A stretch of 64,000 bases of DNA from Ailurus styani (taxonomy: Eukaryota; Chordata; Mammalia; Carnivora; Ailuridae), in assembly GCA_002007465.1 (NCBI GenBank), contig LNAC01000136.1, forward strand, positions 2,330,840 to 2,394,839. The letters are read 5' to 3'. The notes under the pieces were generated by a model. It did not search any database. It saw only the letters and a list, made by a program, of their open reading frames with translations, and was not told the DNA's origin. The stretch's first letter is position 1. Each line of letters opens with the position of its first letter. Below are positions 44,740 through 55,666 of this stretch, piece by piece. The translations under genes and the position numbers were made by a program.

Positions 44740-45110
44740 TGACTTTATTTCTACTTTTCATTAAGAGAATCAAAGGCAGGGAGGTAAGGTGACTTGCCCA
44801 AGGTCACAGAGTTATCAAATACCAGAGCCAGATTGTTTTTAAAGATTTTACCCACTTGTTTTAGAGAGAACGAGAGAGAGAGAGCGTGCATGCATACAAG
44901 TGAGTGAACGGGGGAGGGGCAGAAGGAGAGAGAGGCAGATTCCGAAATAAGTGCAGAGCTGGAGGTGGCTCTCAATCCCAGGACCCTGAGATTATGACCT
45001 GAGCCAAAACCAAGAACTGGATGCTTAATTGACTGAGCCACGCGGGTGCCCCCAGAGCCAGATTTTTAACTTTTCCTGAATCGAAGTCCTGTGCTCTATC
45101 TCCTGTAGAT
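44740..45110 (-). mobile_element. MIR split by a CAN-SINE
   Basis: AGGTAAGGTGACTTGCCCAAGGTCACAGAGTTATCAAATACCAGAGCCAGATT, then SINE, then CAGAGCCAGATTTTTAACTTTTCC and GTCCTGTGCTCTATCTCC. The reverse MIR continues on both sides. Confidence 0.75.
44822..45064 (-). mobile_element. Older-subtype CAN-SINE with 13-bp duplication
   Basis: Reverse SINE 44835-45051 between perfect CCAGAGCCAGATT copies (44822-44834 and 45052-45064). The body has GAGCGTGCATGCATACAAGTGAGTG and GGGGGAGGGGCAGAAGGAGAGAGAGGCAG. Confidence 0.94.
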
Positions 45111-45133
45111 AGGGGGATAGAGCTGCCTTCTGA

Positions 45134-45163
45134 GAGGTCTCTTGATGAGAGGTCTCTTGATGA
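45134..45163. repeat. 15-bp tandem duplication
   Basis: GGTCTCTTGATGAGA is followed directly by GGTCTCTTGATGAAA. Confidence 0.9.
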
Positions 45164-45174
45164 AAGGTCCTCCT

Positions 45175-45469
45175 TTATTCAATAAACATTTTTTGAATGG
45201 TTACTCTGTGTGCAACCTGATAGTGATGGTTGGTTCTGGGAACAGAAAAAATGAGAACATTCTCTACTGTTGGGGAGTATATGACCTTGTGGAGGAGATA
45301 CACACTAAATTAACTTAAAAGAAAGGCAGTCTCCTTCAAGTGCCATGGTAGCAAGACAAGTAAGTTTCAGTGGGAGCTCAGAGGAGGGAAGGAGAGAACG
45401 ATACTGAGTAGTGGCAAGAGAGGGCTTCACAATGACACCGCGGAGTAGCATTTGAGAGCAGAGTTATTA
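45175..45469 (+). mobile_element. Ancient-repeat fragment
   Basis: TTCAATAAACATTTTTTGAATGGTTACTCTGTGTGC, GGGAACAGAAAAAATGAGAACA and AAGAGAGGGCTTCACAATGAC resemble the start of the repeat at 24150. Confidence 0.4.
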
Positions 45470-45905
45470 GAATCAGACCACTTGCGTCCAAATCCCGTTG
45501 CTACTACCTAATAAGCAATCTCTCCCTGAACCATCTATTCACCCTTCCCTGCCTCAGTCACTGCAGTTATAAAATGGGGATGATGGGCGCCTGGGTGGCT
45601 CAGTGGGTTAAAGCCTCTGCTTTCGGCTCAGGTCATGATCTCAGGGTCCTGGGATCGAGGCCCGCATCGGGCTCCCTGCTCAGCGGGGAGCCTGCTTCCC
45701 CCTCTCTCTCTGCCTGCCTCTCTGCCTACTTGTGATCTGATCTCTCTCTCTGTGTCAAATAAATAAATAAAAAAAATCTTAAAAAAAAAAATAAAAAAAA
45801 AATAAAATGGGGATGATAGGAATAGTACTTATAACCTGGAATAGTAATAAATATTAGCTGAGTTAATATTTTTAAAGTGCTAAAGTGCTGCTTAGCACAT
45901 CCTAA
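45470..45905 (+). mobile_element. MIR split by a young CAN-SINE
   Basis: CAGACCACTTGCGTCCAAATCCCGTTGC, CACTGCAGTTATAAAATGGGGATGAT, then SINE, then AGGAATAGTACTTATAACC. The MIR core resumes exactly after the duplication. Confidence 0.8.
45569..45817 (+). mobile_element. Young CAN-SINE with 16-bp duplication
   Basis: SINE 45585-45801 between perfect ATAAAATGGGGATGAT copies (45569-45584 and 45802-45817). The body is essentially the local consensus and the A-rich tail is long. Confidence 0.97.
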
Positions 45906-46949
45906 TAGTACGAACTAGAATTAAGAAAAAATTAAAATTCTAGCACTTAGTTGCCATGCAGAATAAAGGCATAAAAATAAAAGGAAAGAATAAGAATAAA
46001 GGAACGCAGATATGGAGAATTGCAAGAAATAAACTATAGAAATCTAGGACTAAGACTAAAGATGAAGACACAGAAAGCATGCGGCTAGTGAGTAGCCTTG
46101 AAAACTAAGTTAAAGTGCAAAGTAGGTACTGGTAGTGGGGGGAGGAGGGTGGTGAGAGGGCAGAGGGGCATTTCTAATCATATATCAAACTGGAATGAAG
46201 GAAGTTAGAGAGGTTGAGCTAATCAGGACCCAAGCCAGGGAGTCATGGTAGGAGAATGAACAAAACACAGCGGCTTGAAAAAACTTTTCAAAGTATAAAA
46301 AGATGAGAGGTACAACCCAATAACCAAGGTGGAAGGTCATTAGGACTAAGCCCAGAACTTCTTAGGCAGGGCTCTGGCATAGCCTTTGTCTGTGATGGTG
46401 ACATTGGGCAGTAGAGAACAGATAAGGAATTGTGATAAAGACACTGAGGATCTCAAGACAGGTGGTTACATATGCTGTCAAGACTGAGATGGAGATTTGA
46501 GAAAGGAGAGAAGCCAGCAGAGAGATAAATTTTTATCCAGCCTAAAAAAAGCAAAGGAAAGCAGCAATGGGGAAGACCTGAAATCTTTAAGGACAAAGGA
46601 CATGCATTTTCTGCAGGATTATCCTGCAGAAGAAAGATGGTTTTTCTGAACCCAAAAGAATTCCAGTAGGAATCAAAGTAACGTTAAACACCTCTTGTGA
46701 TTAGAAATAAAAAAATTTAAATAAATCACAATGAAAGATTAAAAATTCTTAAAAATGAATGATACTGAGCATCCCACTTATAAACAATTTGAAAGATTTT
46801 ACTAACGTGGAATTTAGAAATTGATAGTCTTAAATGCTTATATTAAAAAATAAGAGAGGCTAAAAATTAATGAGCCAAGTCTTCTATTTAAGAAGTGGGA
46901 ACAACAAAACACCAAAAAATGTAGAATAAAGAAGATAATATAACAGCAT
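45906..46949. other. Unique/old sequence
   Basis: Purine-rich. GGACCCAAGCCAGGGAGTCATGG near 46230 hints at an ancient repeat. No gene seen. Confidence 0.4.
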
Positions 46950-47300
46950 AAGTTAATGAAGTAGAGAAGACAGAATAGAGAAGATGAATAGAGTTAACAA
47001 ATCTAGGAAAAGAACAGATCTTCAAAAAGTGCAGTAAGATTAGCTAACATCCAGCAAGAGTAACCAAGAAAAAGGAGTACAAAATAACATGGATAATAAG
47101 AATGAAAAGGGTCACAACTGCATAGAGAACAGGATTTTTAAAAAATAAGAAAATAACATTATGAAGAATTTTATAGAAATGAAGTTACACAATTTTGGCA
47201 TAATAACCAGTCTGGGAAATTGTAACTTCCATAAAGGATCTAAAAGAAATATAAAATGTAAATATCGCTCTGATCATTAAAAGAATACTCAAAAATTTAA

Positions 47301-47500
47301 AGGGCGCCTGGGTGGCTCAGTGGGTTAAAGCCTCTGCCTTCGTCTCAGGTCATGATCTCAGGGTCCTGGGATCGAGGCCCGCATCGGGCTCTCTGCTCGG
47401 CAGAGAGCCTGCTTCTTTCTCTCTCTCTGCCTGCCTCTCTGCCTACTTTTAATCCCTCTCTCTATCTCAAATAAATAAATAAAATCTTTTTAAAAAAAAA
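47301..47500 (+). mobile_element. CAN-SINE inside L1
   Basis: GGGCGCCTGGGTGGCTCAGTGGGTTAAAGCCTCTGCC head and AAATAAATAAATAAAATCTTTTTAAAAAAAAAAG tail. Young-type body. No clean duplication identified. Confidence 0.95.
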
Positions 47501-47914
47501 AGAAAGAAAGTTATATTGGCAAGTTTTAACAAATCTTGTAGGGTCAAGGATGGAAAATATACACAAATGTTTCCAGAGGATAGAATAGGACAAAGGGAAA
47601 CTTCTCTAATTTTGTGAGGCTGGCATAAACTTGATACAATATCCAGACATGAGGATAATGGGAGAAATGAAAATTTCAGGCCAATCACACTCATGAAATG
47701 TGGATGAAATAAAAATACCAGCAAATAAAATACAGAAATAAATTAAAATGATAATAAGTCACGAATGGCCTGGTTTCATGTCAAGAATGTATGATTAGTT
47801 CGACGTTAGAAAAATTACATAATTCACCACACTGACAGATTCAAGGAGAAACACCCAAGAACCCCAGTTTTGTCCTTTGGTCAGTGGGAAAACTGGGAAC
47901 AGACGGTAACTTTC

Positions 47915-48150
47915 TAAATTGAAAAAGAGGGCGCCTGGGTGGCTCAGTGGGTTAAAGCCGCTGCCTTCGGCTCAGGTCATGATCTCAGGGTCCTGGGATC
48001 GAGGCCCACATCGGGCTCTCTGCTCAGCGGGGAGCCTGCTTCCTCCTCTCTCCTCTCTCTCTGCCTGCCTCTCTGCCTACTTGTAATCTCTCTCTCTGTG
48101 TCAAATGAATAAATAAAATCTTTAAAAATAAATAAGTAAATTGAAAAAGA
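47915..48150 (+). mobile_element. Young CAN-SINE inside L1, 14-bp duplication
   Basis: SINE 47929-48136 between perfect TAAATTGAAAAAGA copies (47915-47928 and 48137-48150). Confidence 0.97.
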
Positions 48151-48502
48151 AAAACTATGAATATTTCACTGCAAAGGTCATGCTTGATGATGAAAAGATA
48201 AAAGAATTCTCCTTAAAATCAAGAACAAAGAGATATGCTCACTATCACCACTTTTAGTCAATAGGAGTATGAGGGACACAGAGAAGAGGAAATAAAATGC
48301 ACAAGGATTGGAAAAGAAAAAACTGAACCTATAACTAAGTCCCGCTGGCATAATTATTTGCCCCAAAACCAAAACAAACTGATTAGTAGAACCAATAAAG
48401 GAGGTTAGCAAAGTTAATAGATAAAAGATCAATATGTAAAAATCAATGACATTTCTAACTTGTAACAAAGAGTTAGGAAATGGACTTTAAAATATACAAC
48501 TT

Positions 48503-48652
48503 AGAAAAACAACAGTGCGCCTGGGTGGCTCAGTTGGTTAAGCAACTGCCTTCGGCTCAGGTCATGATCCCAGAGTCCTGGGATCGAGCCCCACATCAGA
48601 CTCCCAGCTCTATGGGGAGTCTCCTCCCTCTGACTGTCTCCCCTCTCATGCT

Positions 48653-48709
<57 letters not shown>

Positions 48710-48745
48710 AAATAAATAAAATCTTAAAAAAAAAGAAAAACAACA
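48503..48745 (+). mobile_element. CAN-SINE inside L1 with (CT)24 expansion
   Basis: SINE 48515-48733 between AGAAAAACAACA copies (48503-48514 and 48734-48745). Its CT-rich body has grown into 48 bases of pure CT at 48657-48704. Confidence 0.95.
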
Positions 48746-49422
48746 AAAAATGCAAAAACTTAGGAAGAAACTTACAATATTTCCAAAATGTAAAAGATAA
48801 AATTAAAAACTTTACTAAGTTATATTTTTTAAATGTATAAATTGAGAAAATCATATTAATGCATAGGAAGACTTGATTATCCCAAACTCAATAAAGAGAG
48901 GGAATGTAACTCCAATCATCATTTTAAAATATTTTTCTTAGAACTTGTCAACATGCTTGTATAATTTATAAAAATCTCATCAAATAACCAAATCAATTTT
49001 GAGGAATAACTAGGCAGAGGAACTTGTCCTACCAGATTATAAAGACTTTATTACAAAGTTATAATAATTTACATAGTGTCATATTAGTGTAAGGATAGAC
49101 AAATAGACCAATCGGGTATGATAAAGGATCTAGAAACACATCTAAATATATATGTAAACTCACTGTATCACAAAGCCAGTATTGCAGATCAATGGGTTAA
49201 AAAAATGATTAGTTAATAAATTGTACTGGGAAAATTAATTACCCATAAGGAGAAACACAAAACAAACAACAGCAAACAAAAAAAGAAATTGAATCCCTAA
49301 CTCACACCATGTCCAAAAATTAATTCTACATGACTTATGGATTTTAATGTGAAGGCCAAATTTTAAAGCTTATGTTATAGAAACAGATGTATGAGCATAC
49401 ATTGGTGACTTTGGTGTAGAGA

Positions 49423-49655
49423 AGGATTTAAGACTTCTGGGAGGAGGGGCAAGATGATGGAGGAGTAGGAGAGACTATTTCAACCAGTCCCCTGAACTGA
49501 GCTAGATATCTACCGGAGCACTCTGAACACCCATGAAACCAGCCTGAGATGTAAGATTATACACTTCTGGATCTCTATGGGGGCAGAGGACCATCAGTGG
49601 AGAGGTACAGAGGAGTTGGGAGTGCATGGACTGATATCGGAGGATTTAAGACTTC
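49423..49655 (+). mobile_element. 203-bp L1 5'UTR-only insertion with 15-bp duplication
   Basis: Perfect AGGATTTAAGACTTC copies at 49423-49437 and 49641-49655 bracket 49438-49640. The insert begins TGGGAGGAGGGGCAAGATGATGGAGGAGTAGGAG and continues CCCCTGAACTGAGCTAGATATCTACC and GAACACCCATGAAACCAGCC, which reads as the start of a carnivore L1 5'UTR. It ends without ORFs, 3'UTR or A-tail. L1 insertions normally keep the 3' end and lose the 5' end, so this is the reverse of the usual pattern. Confidence 0.8.
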
Positions 49656-51751
49656 CAAAATGGAAAACACAAATCAATAAATTAAAATTATCCAATAGAA
49701 AAATAAAGTGTGTGTAGACAGAAAAGCAGAAGTAAAAGCATTAATTAAATGGATAAAGAAATGCTTAACCTCACTAGCATTCAAACATATAAAACAAAAA
49801 TTGTAACACAATGTCACTTCATACCCACCACATTGGTAAAATTTAAGAAGTCCTACAAACCCCAGTGCTGGAAAGGGCAGTAATGTCAAGAACTCTCATG
49901 ACAATCACTTATAATTGGGTAATGTGACTTCACCCCATAAAACTACAGGTGCATATATCTTATAGCCAGTAAGTATGTCTATTTATACCCTCAAGAATTC
50001 TTGCACATTTGTTTCAGTAGACGTAAACAAAAAATTTGTAGTGACCACAATAATTGGAAACAAATCCAATAGCCATAAAGTAACACACATAATGTTTTAG
50101 TATATCATACAACTGAATACTACATACAAAAAAAAAAAGAATGAAATGGAATCTTTCAGAATGACAGACTAAGGAGTCTGGTGGACCCTCTCCTCAGTAA
50201 AACAACAATTTAGTGAAAATTGTAAAACACAAAAATGTAAAGTCCTTGGAAATTGTACAAACAGCAAACGAGGAAATCTTCATTCAAGAAAATTGACTAA
50301 ATCTCAGTAAGAATCCAACGACATATAGAAAAGATCACACGTCATTACCAAATGAGATTTATCCCAGGAAGGTAAGATTGGCTCAATGTACAAAAGTCAA
50401 TCAATGTAATAATACCCGATTATCAGAATAAAGAGGGAAAAGATAGATGCAGAAAAAAGCATTTGAGAAACTCCAAAGTAGGAATAGAAAAGAACTTCCT
50501 TAACCTAATAAAAATCATGAAGATTTTATATGAAAAACTCACAATTAACCATCACATTTATGGGTGAAAAACTGGATGCTTTCCCCCTAAGATTAGGAAC
50601 AAGACAAGGATATTTGTTCTCCCTACTTTTATTCAACATTGTGTTGGATGTTCTAGTCAGAACAATTAAGTAAGTAAGAGAAATAAAAGCTTCCAGATTG
50701 GAAAAGAAGAAGTAAAATCATCTCTATGTGCAAATGACATGATTTTTTTTTTCATTTAGAAAATCTTAAGGCATCCCCTAAAAACGATTACCGTAAGGTT
50801 GTAAGATACAGAATATAAAAAATCAATTGTATTTCCATGCACAGTGAAAAACCTAAAAATGAAATTAAGAAAATGTCATTTATAAAACCACCAAAAATCA
50901 TACTTAAGAATAAACAACAGGAAGTACAAGACTTGTGCACTGAAATCTTAAAGAAAGCCTTCATAAAAGAGGAGACATTCCATGTTCAGTAATTGAGAAT
51001 TTTAATATTCTTCAGGTAGCAATAATCCCCACACAGATCTATAGACTCGATGCCATTCCTAACACACTTCCAGCTGACTTTTTTCTTTGCAGAAACTGAA
51101 AAGCGAATCCTAAAATTCACAGGGAAATGTAAGGGAACGAGAGTAGGCAAAACGATCTTAAAAACAACAAAGTTGGAAAAGTCATACTTCCCAATTTCCA
51201 AAGTTACGACAAAGCAAGAGTAATTAAGACAGTGTTGTACTGGTGTAAGGGACAGATCTAGAGATCAATGGAATAGAATTAAGAATCCAGGAATAAACCC
51301 TCACCTTTTACAGTCAATTGATTTTTGACGTGGGTAACAAAACAATTCAATAGGCGAAGAAGGAACAGTCTTTTCAACGAACAGTGTGGGGACAAGTGGA
51401 TAACCACCTGCAAAACACTGAAGCTGGACGACTAACACCAGTTACAAAAATTAACTCAAACTGGACCAAACACCTAAATGTCAAAGCTAACCTCTTAGGA
51501 CAAAATATAAGAATAAATCATTGTGATGTCAGGGTAGGTGCAGTTTTATAAATATAATACTAAAAGCACAAGCAGCAAAAGAAAAAATTGATACACTATT
51601 GCCTCTGAACTTAAAACATTTTTTGCTTCAAATGATACTGTGAAGAAAGTAAAAAGAAAGACACAGAGAATGGGAGAAAACATATGCAAGCTATAAGTCT
51701 GATAAGGGACTTGTATACAAAATACAAGAAGAACTCTAACAAGTCAATAAT

Positions 51752-51983
51752 AAAAAGATAATTCAGTCTGGGGTGCTGGGGTGGCTCAGTTGGTTAAGGG
51801 TCTGGCTCTTGATTTCGGCTCAGGTCATGATGTCAAGTTCGTGAGATCAAGCCCCGCTTCAGGGTCTGTGCTCAGTGGGGAGTCTGCCTGAGATTCTCTC
51901 TCTCCCTCTCCCTCAGCCAACTCCCCCCCCCCACGCTCTCTCTCTCTCTAAAATAAATAAATCTCTAAAAAAGATAATTCAGT
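51752..51983 (+). mobile_element. CAN-SINE in L1, 16-bp duplication
   Basis: SINE 51768-51967 between AAAAAGATAATTCAGT copies (51752-51767 and 51968-51983). The body has the variant GGTCTGGCTCTTGATTTCGGCTC with a 9-C run. Confidence 0.96.
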
Positions 51984-51987
51984 TTTC

Positions 51988-52199
51988 AAATGGGCAATAA
52001 GGGGCGCCTGGGTGGCTCAGTGTGTTAAGCCTCTGCCTTCGGCTCAGTCATGATCTCAGGGTCCTGGGATCGATCCCCACATCAGGCTCTCCGCTCAGCA
52101 GAGAACCTGCTTCCTCCTCTCTATCTGCCTACCTGCCTACTTGTGATCTCTCTCTCTGTCAAATAAATAAAAATCTTAAAAAAATAAAATGGGCAATAA
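51988..52199 (+). mobile_element. CAN-SINE in L1, 13-bp duplication
   Basis: SINE 52001-52186 between AAATGGGCAATAA copies (51988-52000 and 52187-52199). Its left duplication starts 5 bp after the previous SINE's right duplication ends. Confidence 0.96.
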
Positions 52200-52420
52200 T
52201 TTGAATAGACATTTATCCAAAGAAAATACACAAATGGCCAACAAGCCCATGAAAAGATATTCTACATCAAGTCATTATGGATACCTGCAACAAATAATAG
52301 ATACCCTTCGCACCCACTAGGATAGCTGTAGTAATGAGATTTTTAAAATCAAGGTAGGTGTTGGTCAGGATATGGAGAATCCAGAATCCTTCATATACAG
52401 CTGATGGGAAGGTAATAGAG

Positions 52421-53044
52421 TTGAGTATTTCCCACTCATCATTGTGAAGATGTCCTTGCTTTGACTTTTGACTTTTATTCTTACTGATGAAAAGACTGCT
52501 CTCCATCTCATAATTTTACTTGTTCATATCATGAGTCTTTTACTTTTGATAGCGAGTATGAGTCTTCTCTTTATATTTTATCTTCCCAAGTTTTTGTCAG
52601 GATTTGGATTTGGTGTTTCCTCTCTGGATCTGTTGTGGATTTCCATCTAGAAAGTATGCTCTTCTTTGAGGTGGTTTGCTTTTAGTCACATATTATCTCC
52701 TCATTACTGTCTCTCTATTTGTTTTTCTTTCTGGAAATCCTCTTAGGTATATTGCAAAGCTTCTAATTATTTGCTCTATTCTCTTTAATAATTTCTATCT
52801 CTGCATCTCTTTTGACTTCTTGGTGATTTCTAATTATCAGTGTTTTCATTAATATTCTCTTCAGCTGTCTAACTTCTCTTCAACCGATATAATGAGGGTT
52901 TCTTTTTTCAAGACTATGGTCTTCACTTCCAGAAATTGTAAAAAAAAAAAAAAAGAAAAGAAAGAAAGAAAGAAGGAAAATATTCCCTTGTAGTTTTATT
53001 TCTTCCTCCCTTTCTTAATATTTTATATATCAAGCCATACATAA
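52421..53044. other. AT-rich sequence with a (GAAA)n patch
   Basis: AAAGAAAAGAAAGAAAGAAAGAAGG at 52952-52977 follows an A run. Possibly old L1 elsewhere in the interval. No gene. Confidence 0.45.
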
Positions 53045-54150
53045 CTTTATTTACAAAAATTTTAATTCCAATATAATTAACATACAGTGTTATATTTGTT
53101 TCAGGTGTACAATATGATTTTCCACTTCCATACATCACCCGATGCTCATCACAACAGGTGCACTGTTAAATCCCCATCACCTAGTTCATCCATCCGCCCG
53201 CCCACCCACCTTCCCTCTGGTAACCATCTGTCTCTTTTATATAGTTAAGAGTCTGTTTTTTTGGTTTGTCTCTATTTTTCTTCCTTTGCTCATTTGTTTT
53301 GTCTCTTAAATTCCACATGAGTACAATCATATAGTATTTGTCTTTCTCTGACTTATTTTGCTTAATATTATACTCTCTAGCTCCATCCATGTTGTTGCAA
53401 ATGGCAAGATTTCATTCTTTATGGCTGAATAATATTCCATACAGGGGTGCCTAGGTGGCTCAATCAGGTGGGCATCTGACTCTTGATCTCAGGGTCATGA
53501 GTTGAAGCCCTGCATGGGGACTACTTAAATATTTCATATATATTATATATTATATACATATATACACCCCCCCCCACATTTTCTTTATCCATTCATTTAT
53601 CAATGGACATGGGCTGCTTCCATATCTTGGCTACTGTAAATGATGCAGCAATAAACATAGGACTGCATGTATCCCTTTGAATTAGTTTTTGTAGTTTTTA
53701 GATAAATACCCAGTAATACAACTGCTGGATTGTAGCCTAGTTCTATATTTAACATTTTCTAAACTAGGACCCTCCATACCATTTTCCAGAGCAGTGGCAC
53801 CAATTTACATTTCCCCCAACAGTGCACAAGGGTTTCCCTTTCTCTGCAACCTCACCATCACCTGTTGTTTCTTGTGTTGATTTTAGCCATTCTGACAATT
53901 GTGAGGTGATATCTCACTGTGGTTTTGATTTGAACTTCCCTGATGATTAGTGAGGTTCAGCATTTTTCATGTGTTTTTTTGGCCATCTGTATGTCCTCTT
54001 TGGAGAAATGTCTGTTCATGTCTTCTGCCCATTTTTAAATAGGATTGTTTTTTGGGTGTTGAGTTGTGTAAGTTCTTAATATATTTTAGATACTAACCAC
54101 TATCATATATGTCACTTGCAAATACTCAGTATAGTCTTAGTTTTATATAC
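53045..54150 (-). mobile_element. L1 3' end
   Basis: Reverse-strand L1 tail and ORF2 end: TTTCAGGTGTACAATATGATTTTCCA, CACCTAGTTCATCCATCC, CATGTTGTTGCAAATGGCAAGATTTCATTCTTTATGGC, AATGATGCAGCAATAAACATAGG, CAGTGCACAAGGGTTTCCC and GTCTTCTGCCCATTTTTAAATAGG. Confidence 0.92.
53444..53530 (+). mobile_element. Partial CAN-SINE inside L1
   Basis: GGGGTGCCTAGGTGGCTCAATCAGGTGGGCATCTGACTCTTGATCTCAGGGTCATGAG head and first half only, then GGGGACTACTTAAATATTTC and a TA/C-run simple patch (53536-53578). The CT body and normal tail are missing. Confidence 0.88.
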
Positions 54151-54227
54151 ACACACACCCCTGTAAAATAGAGAGATAAATACAAACCTCAGGGTATAAT
54201 TGTATATAATATATAAGTATATATAAA

Positions 54228-54441
54228 CCTTTTTTTAATTAACATATAATGTATTATTTGCTTCAGGGGTACAGGTCTGTGAATCGTCAGTGTTACACAG
54301 TTCACAGCACTCACCATAACACATACCCTCCCCAATGTCCATAACCCATCCACCCTATCCCTCCCCCCGCCTCCCCTCCAGCAACCTTCAGTTTATTTCC
54401 TGAGACTAAGAGTCTCTTATGGTTTGTCTTCCTTCCCAGAT
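54228..54441 (-). mobile_element. L1 3'UTR fragment, younger type
   Basis: TTAACATATAATGTATTATTTGCTTCAGGGGTACAGGTCTGTGAATCGTCAG, ACAGTTCACAGCACTCACCATAACACATACCCTCC and GAGACTAAGAGTCTCTTATGG match the reverse 3'UTR of later carnivore L1s with little divergence. Confidence 0.9.
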
Positions 54442-54743
54442 AAACCTTTTTTAGAGTGTTCTCTTATCTATAGTTCCTGGGTCTAGATTTATCTATACTA
54501 TCCATAAACTTTTTACTATAGAAGATGGTTTACTGATGTTCTTTTGAAAGTTTTGACTGTGAGGTCCCCTTTGGGCTACGGAACAGGGTTGTTTCTTAGC
54601 ATAGACCAGAATCTTAATTTACATAGGCTGTCACTATTTGAGTTTGCCTTTTCTGGGATCCAAATAGTTTCCCTCTCTGGACCAGTTTTATGTAAATTTC
54701 TTAATCTGGAGTTCCCTCCCATTGTGTAGAGTGCAAACTTGTT
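54442..54743. other. Unique sequence
   Basis: No gene or repeat recognised. Confidence 0.45.
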
Positions 54744-54934
54744 CCTACACCCATATTTTAAAAAAGACCTTATTTATTTGAGAGAGTGAGAGCACAAGCA
54801 GGGGAGCTGGGAAGGGACAAGCCAGCTCCCCTCTGAGCAGAGAGCCCCACAATGGGGCTCAAACTTGGGACCCTGAGATCATGACCTGAAGGCAAATGCT
54901 CAACCAACGGAGCCACCCAGGCGTCCCTACACCC
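54744..54934 (-). mobile_element. CAN-SINE with short duplication
   Basis: Reverse SINE 54753-54925 between CCTACACCC copies (54744-54752 and 54926-54934). The middle is shortened (CAAGCAGGGGAGCTGGGAAGGGACAAGCC). Confidence 0.9.
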
Positions 54935-55399
54935 CCCCCCTTTTTTTTTAGAAGACTTGAGAGTTCCAATCCCTCGCATGGGATTCTCTTTCTAGTTCAG
55001 TTGGATGACAGGTTTCCATGCCATACTCACTGACTAGCCTGTGGGGTAAATACTTTACCTTCATAGAAAGTCTGGGCTTTTGCATTCCTCATTTTAAGCA
55101 GGAAGTTGAGTACTGTCTTCCTGCTGAGAACTTAGCCTGAAAACTAGACTCTTGTGTTGAGGCAGGCATCGAAACCTCAGGAATTCGGTCCATGAGTTTG
55201 GTTCTGTTGTCCCTGTGACCCATTTGGCTTTTGCCACCACTCAGATAGCCTTGGCCTCGTTTCCTCTTCATTCATAACATCAAGGGATTTGGTCGTTCTT
55301 AATTTGTTTCCTGCATCTGGTTTCTACACTCCATTTCGTTATGTTGGGAAGGAATGATCAGAAGGAGTTTCCAGAGTCAGCTAAGGCCACCTGGTGATT
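54935..55399. other. Unique sequence
   Basis: No gene recognised. Confidence 0.45.
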
Positions 55400-55666
55400 G
55401 TAAGTTGCTTTTCTTTCTTCTTTTCTTCCTTCTTCCTTCCTTCCTTCCTTCCTTCCTTCCTTCCTTCCTTCCTTCCTTCCTTCCTTCCTTCTTCTTTCTC
55501 TCTATTTCTTTCTTTTTTTCTGAGAGAGAGAGAAGGAACAGAGGGAGAGGGAGAAGCAGGCTCCCCCGCAAGCAAGGAGCCCGACAAGGGACTTGATCCC
55601 AGGAACACAGGATCATGACCCAAGCCGAAGGCAGACACTTAACTGACTGAGCCACCCAGGCACCCC
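55400..55666 (-). mobile_element. CAN-SINE with (TTCC)15 tail expansion
   Basis: Reverse SINE head CTGAGCCACCCAGGCACCCC at about 55646-55666, body GAGGGAGAGGGAGAAGCAGGCTCC, and a tail that has become 59 bases of pure TTCC (55432-55490) with further TTTC units. The long frames here are SINE plus repeat artefacts. Confidence 0.93.

Larger units (their letters stand above)
46950..50150 (+). mobile_element. Old L1, ORF2 to 3' end, heavily decayed
   Basis: CCAAGAAAAAGGAGTACAAAATAACATG, AGGCTGGCATAAACTTGATACAATATCCAGACA, ATTTCAGGCCAATCACACTCATGAAATGTGG (the region encoding NFRPI in intact copies) and AGACTTTATTACAAAGTTATAATAATT mark L1 ORF2. The tail runs to about 50150 (CAACTGAATACTACATAC then A run). 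Interrupted by three SINEs and the insertion at 49438. Stops throughout. Confidence 0.75.
50200..52420 (+). mobile_element. Second old L1, ORF2 reverse-transcriptase region
   Basis: GAGATTTATCCCAGGAAGGTAAGATTGGCTCAATG, AAGATTAGGAACAAGACAAGGATATTTG and CCCTACTTTTATTCAACATTGTGTTGGA encode L1 RT motifs. The catalytic YADD is replaced by CAND (50727-50738), and the frame is full of stops. Later ORF2 words continue to about 52420. Two SINEs lie inside. Confidence 0.85.

Noticed and set aside
46950..52420. Reverse-transcriptase-like coding region as a possible active element
   Set aside because: Many stops and frameshifts, and the YADD motif reads CAND. Both elements are long dead.
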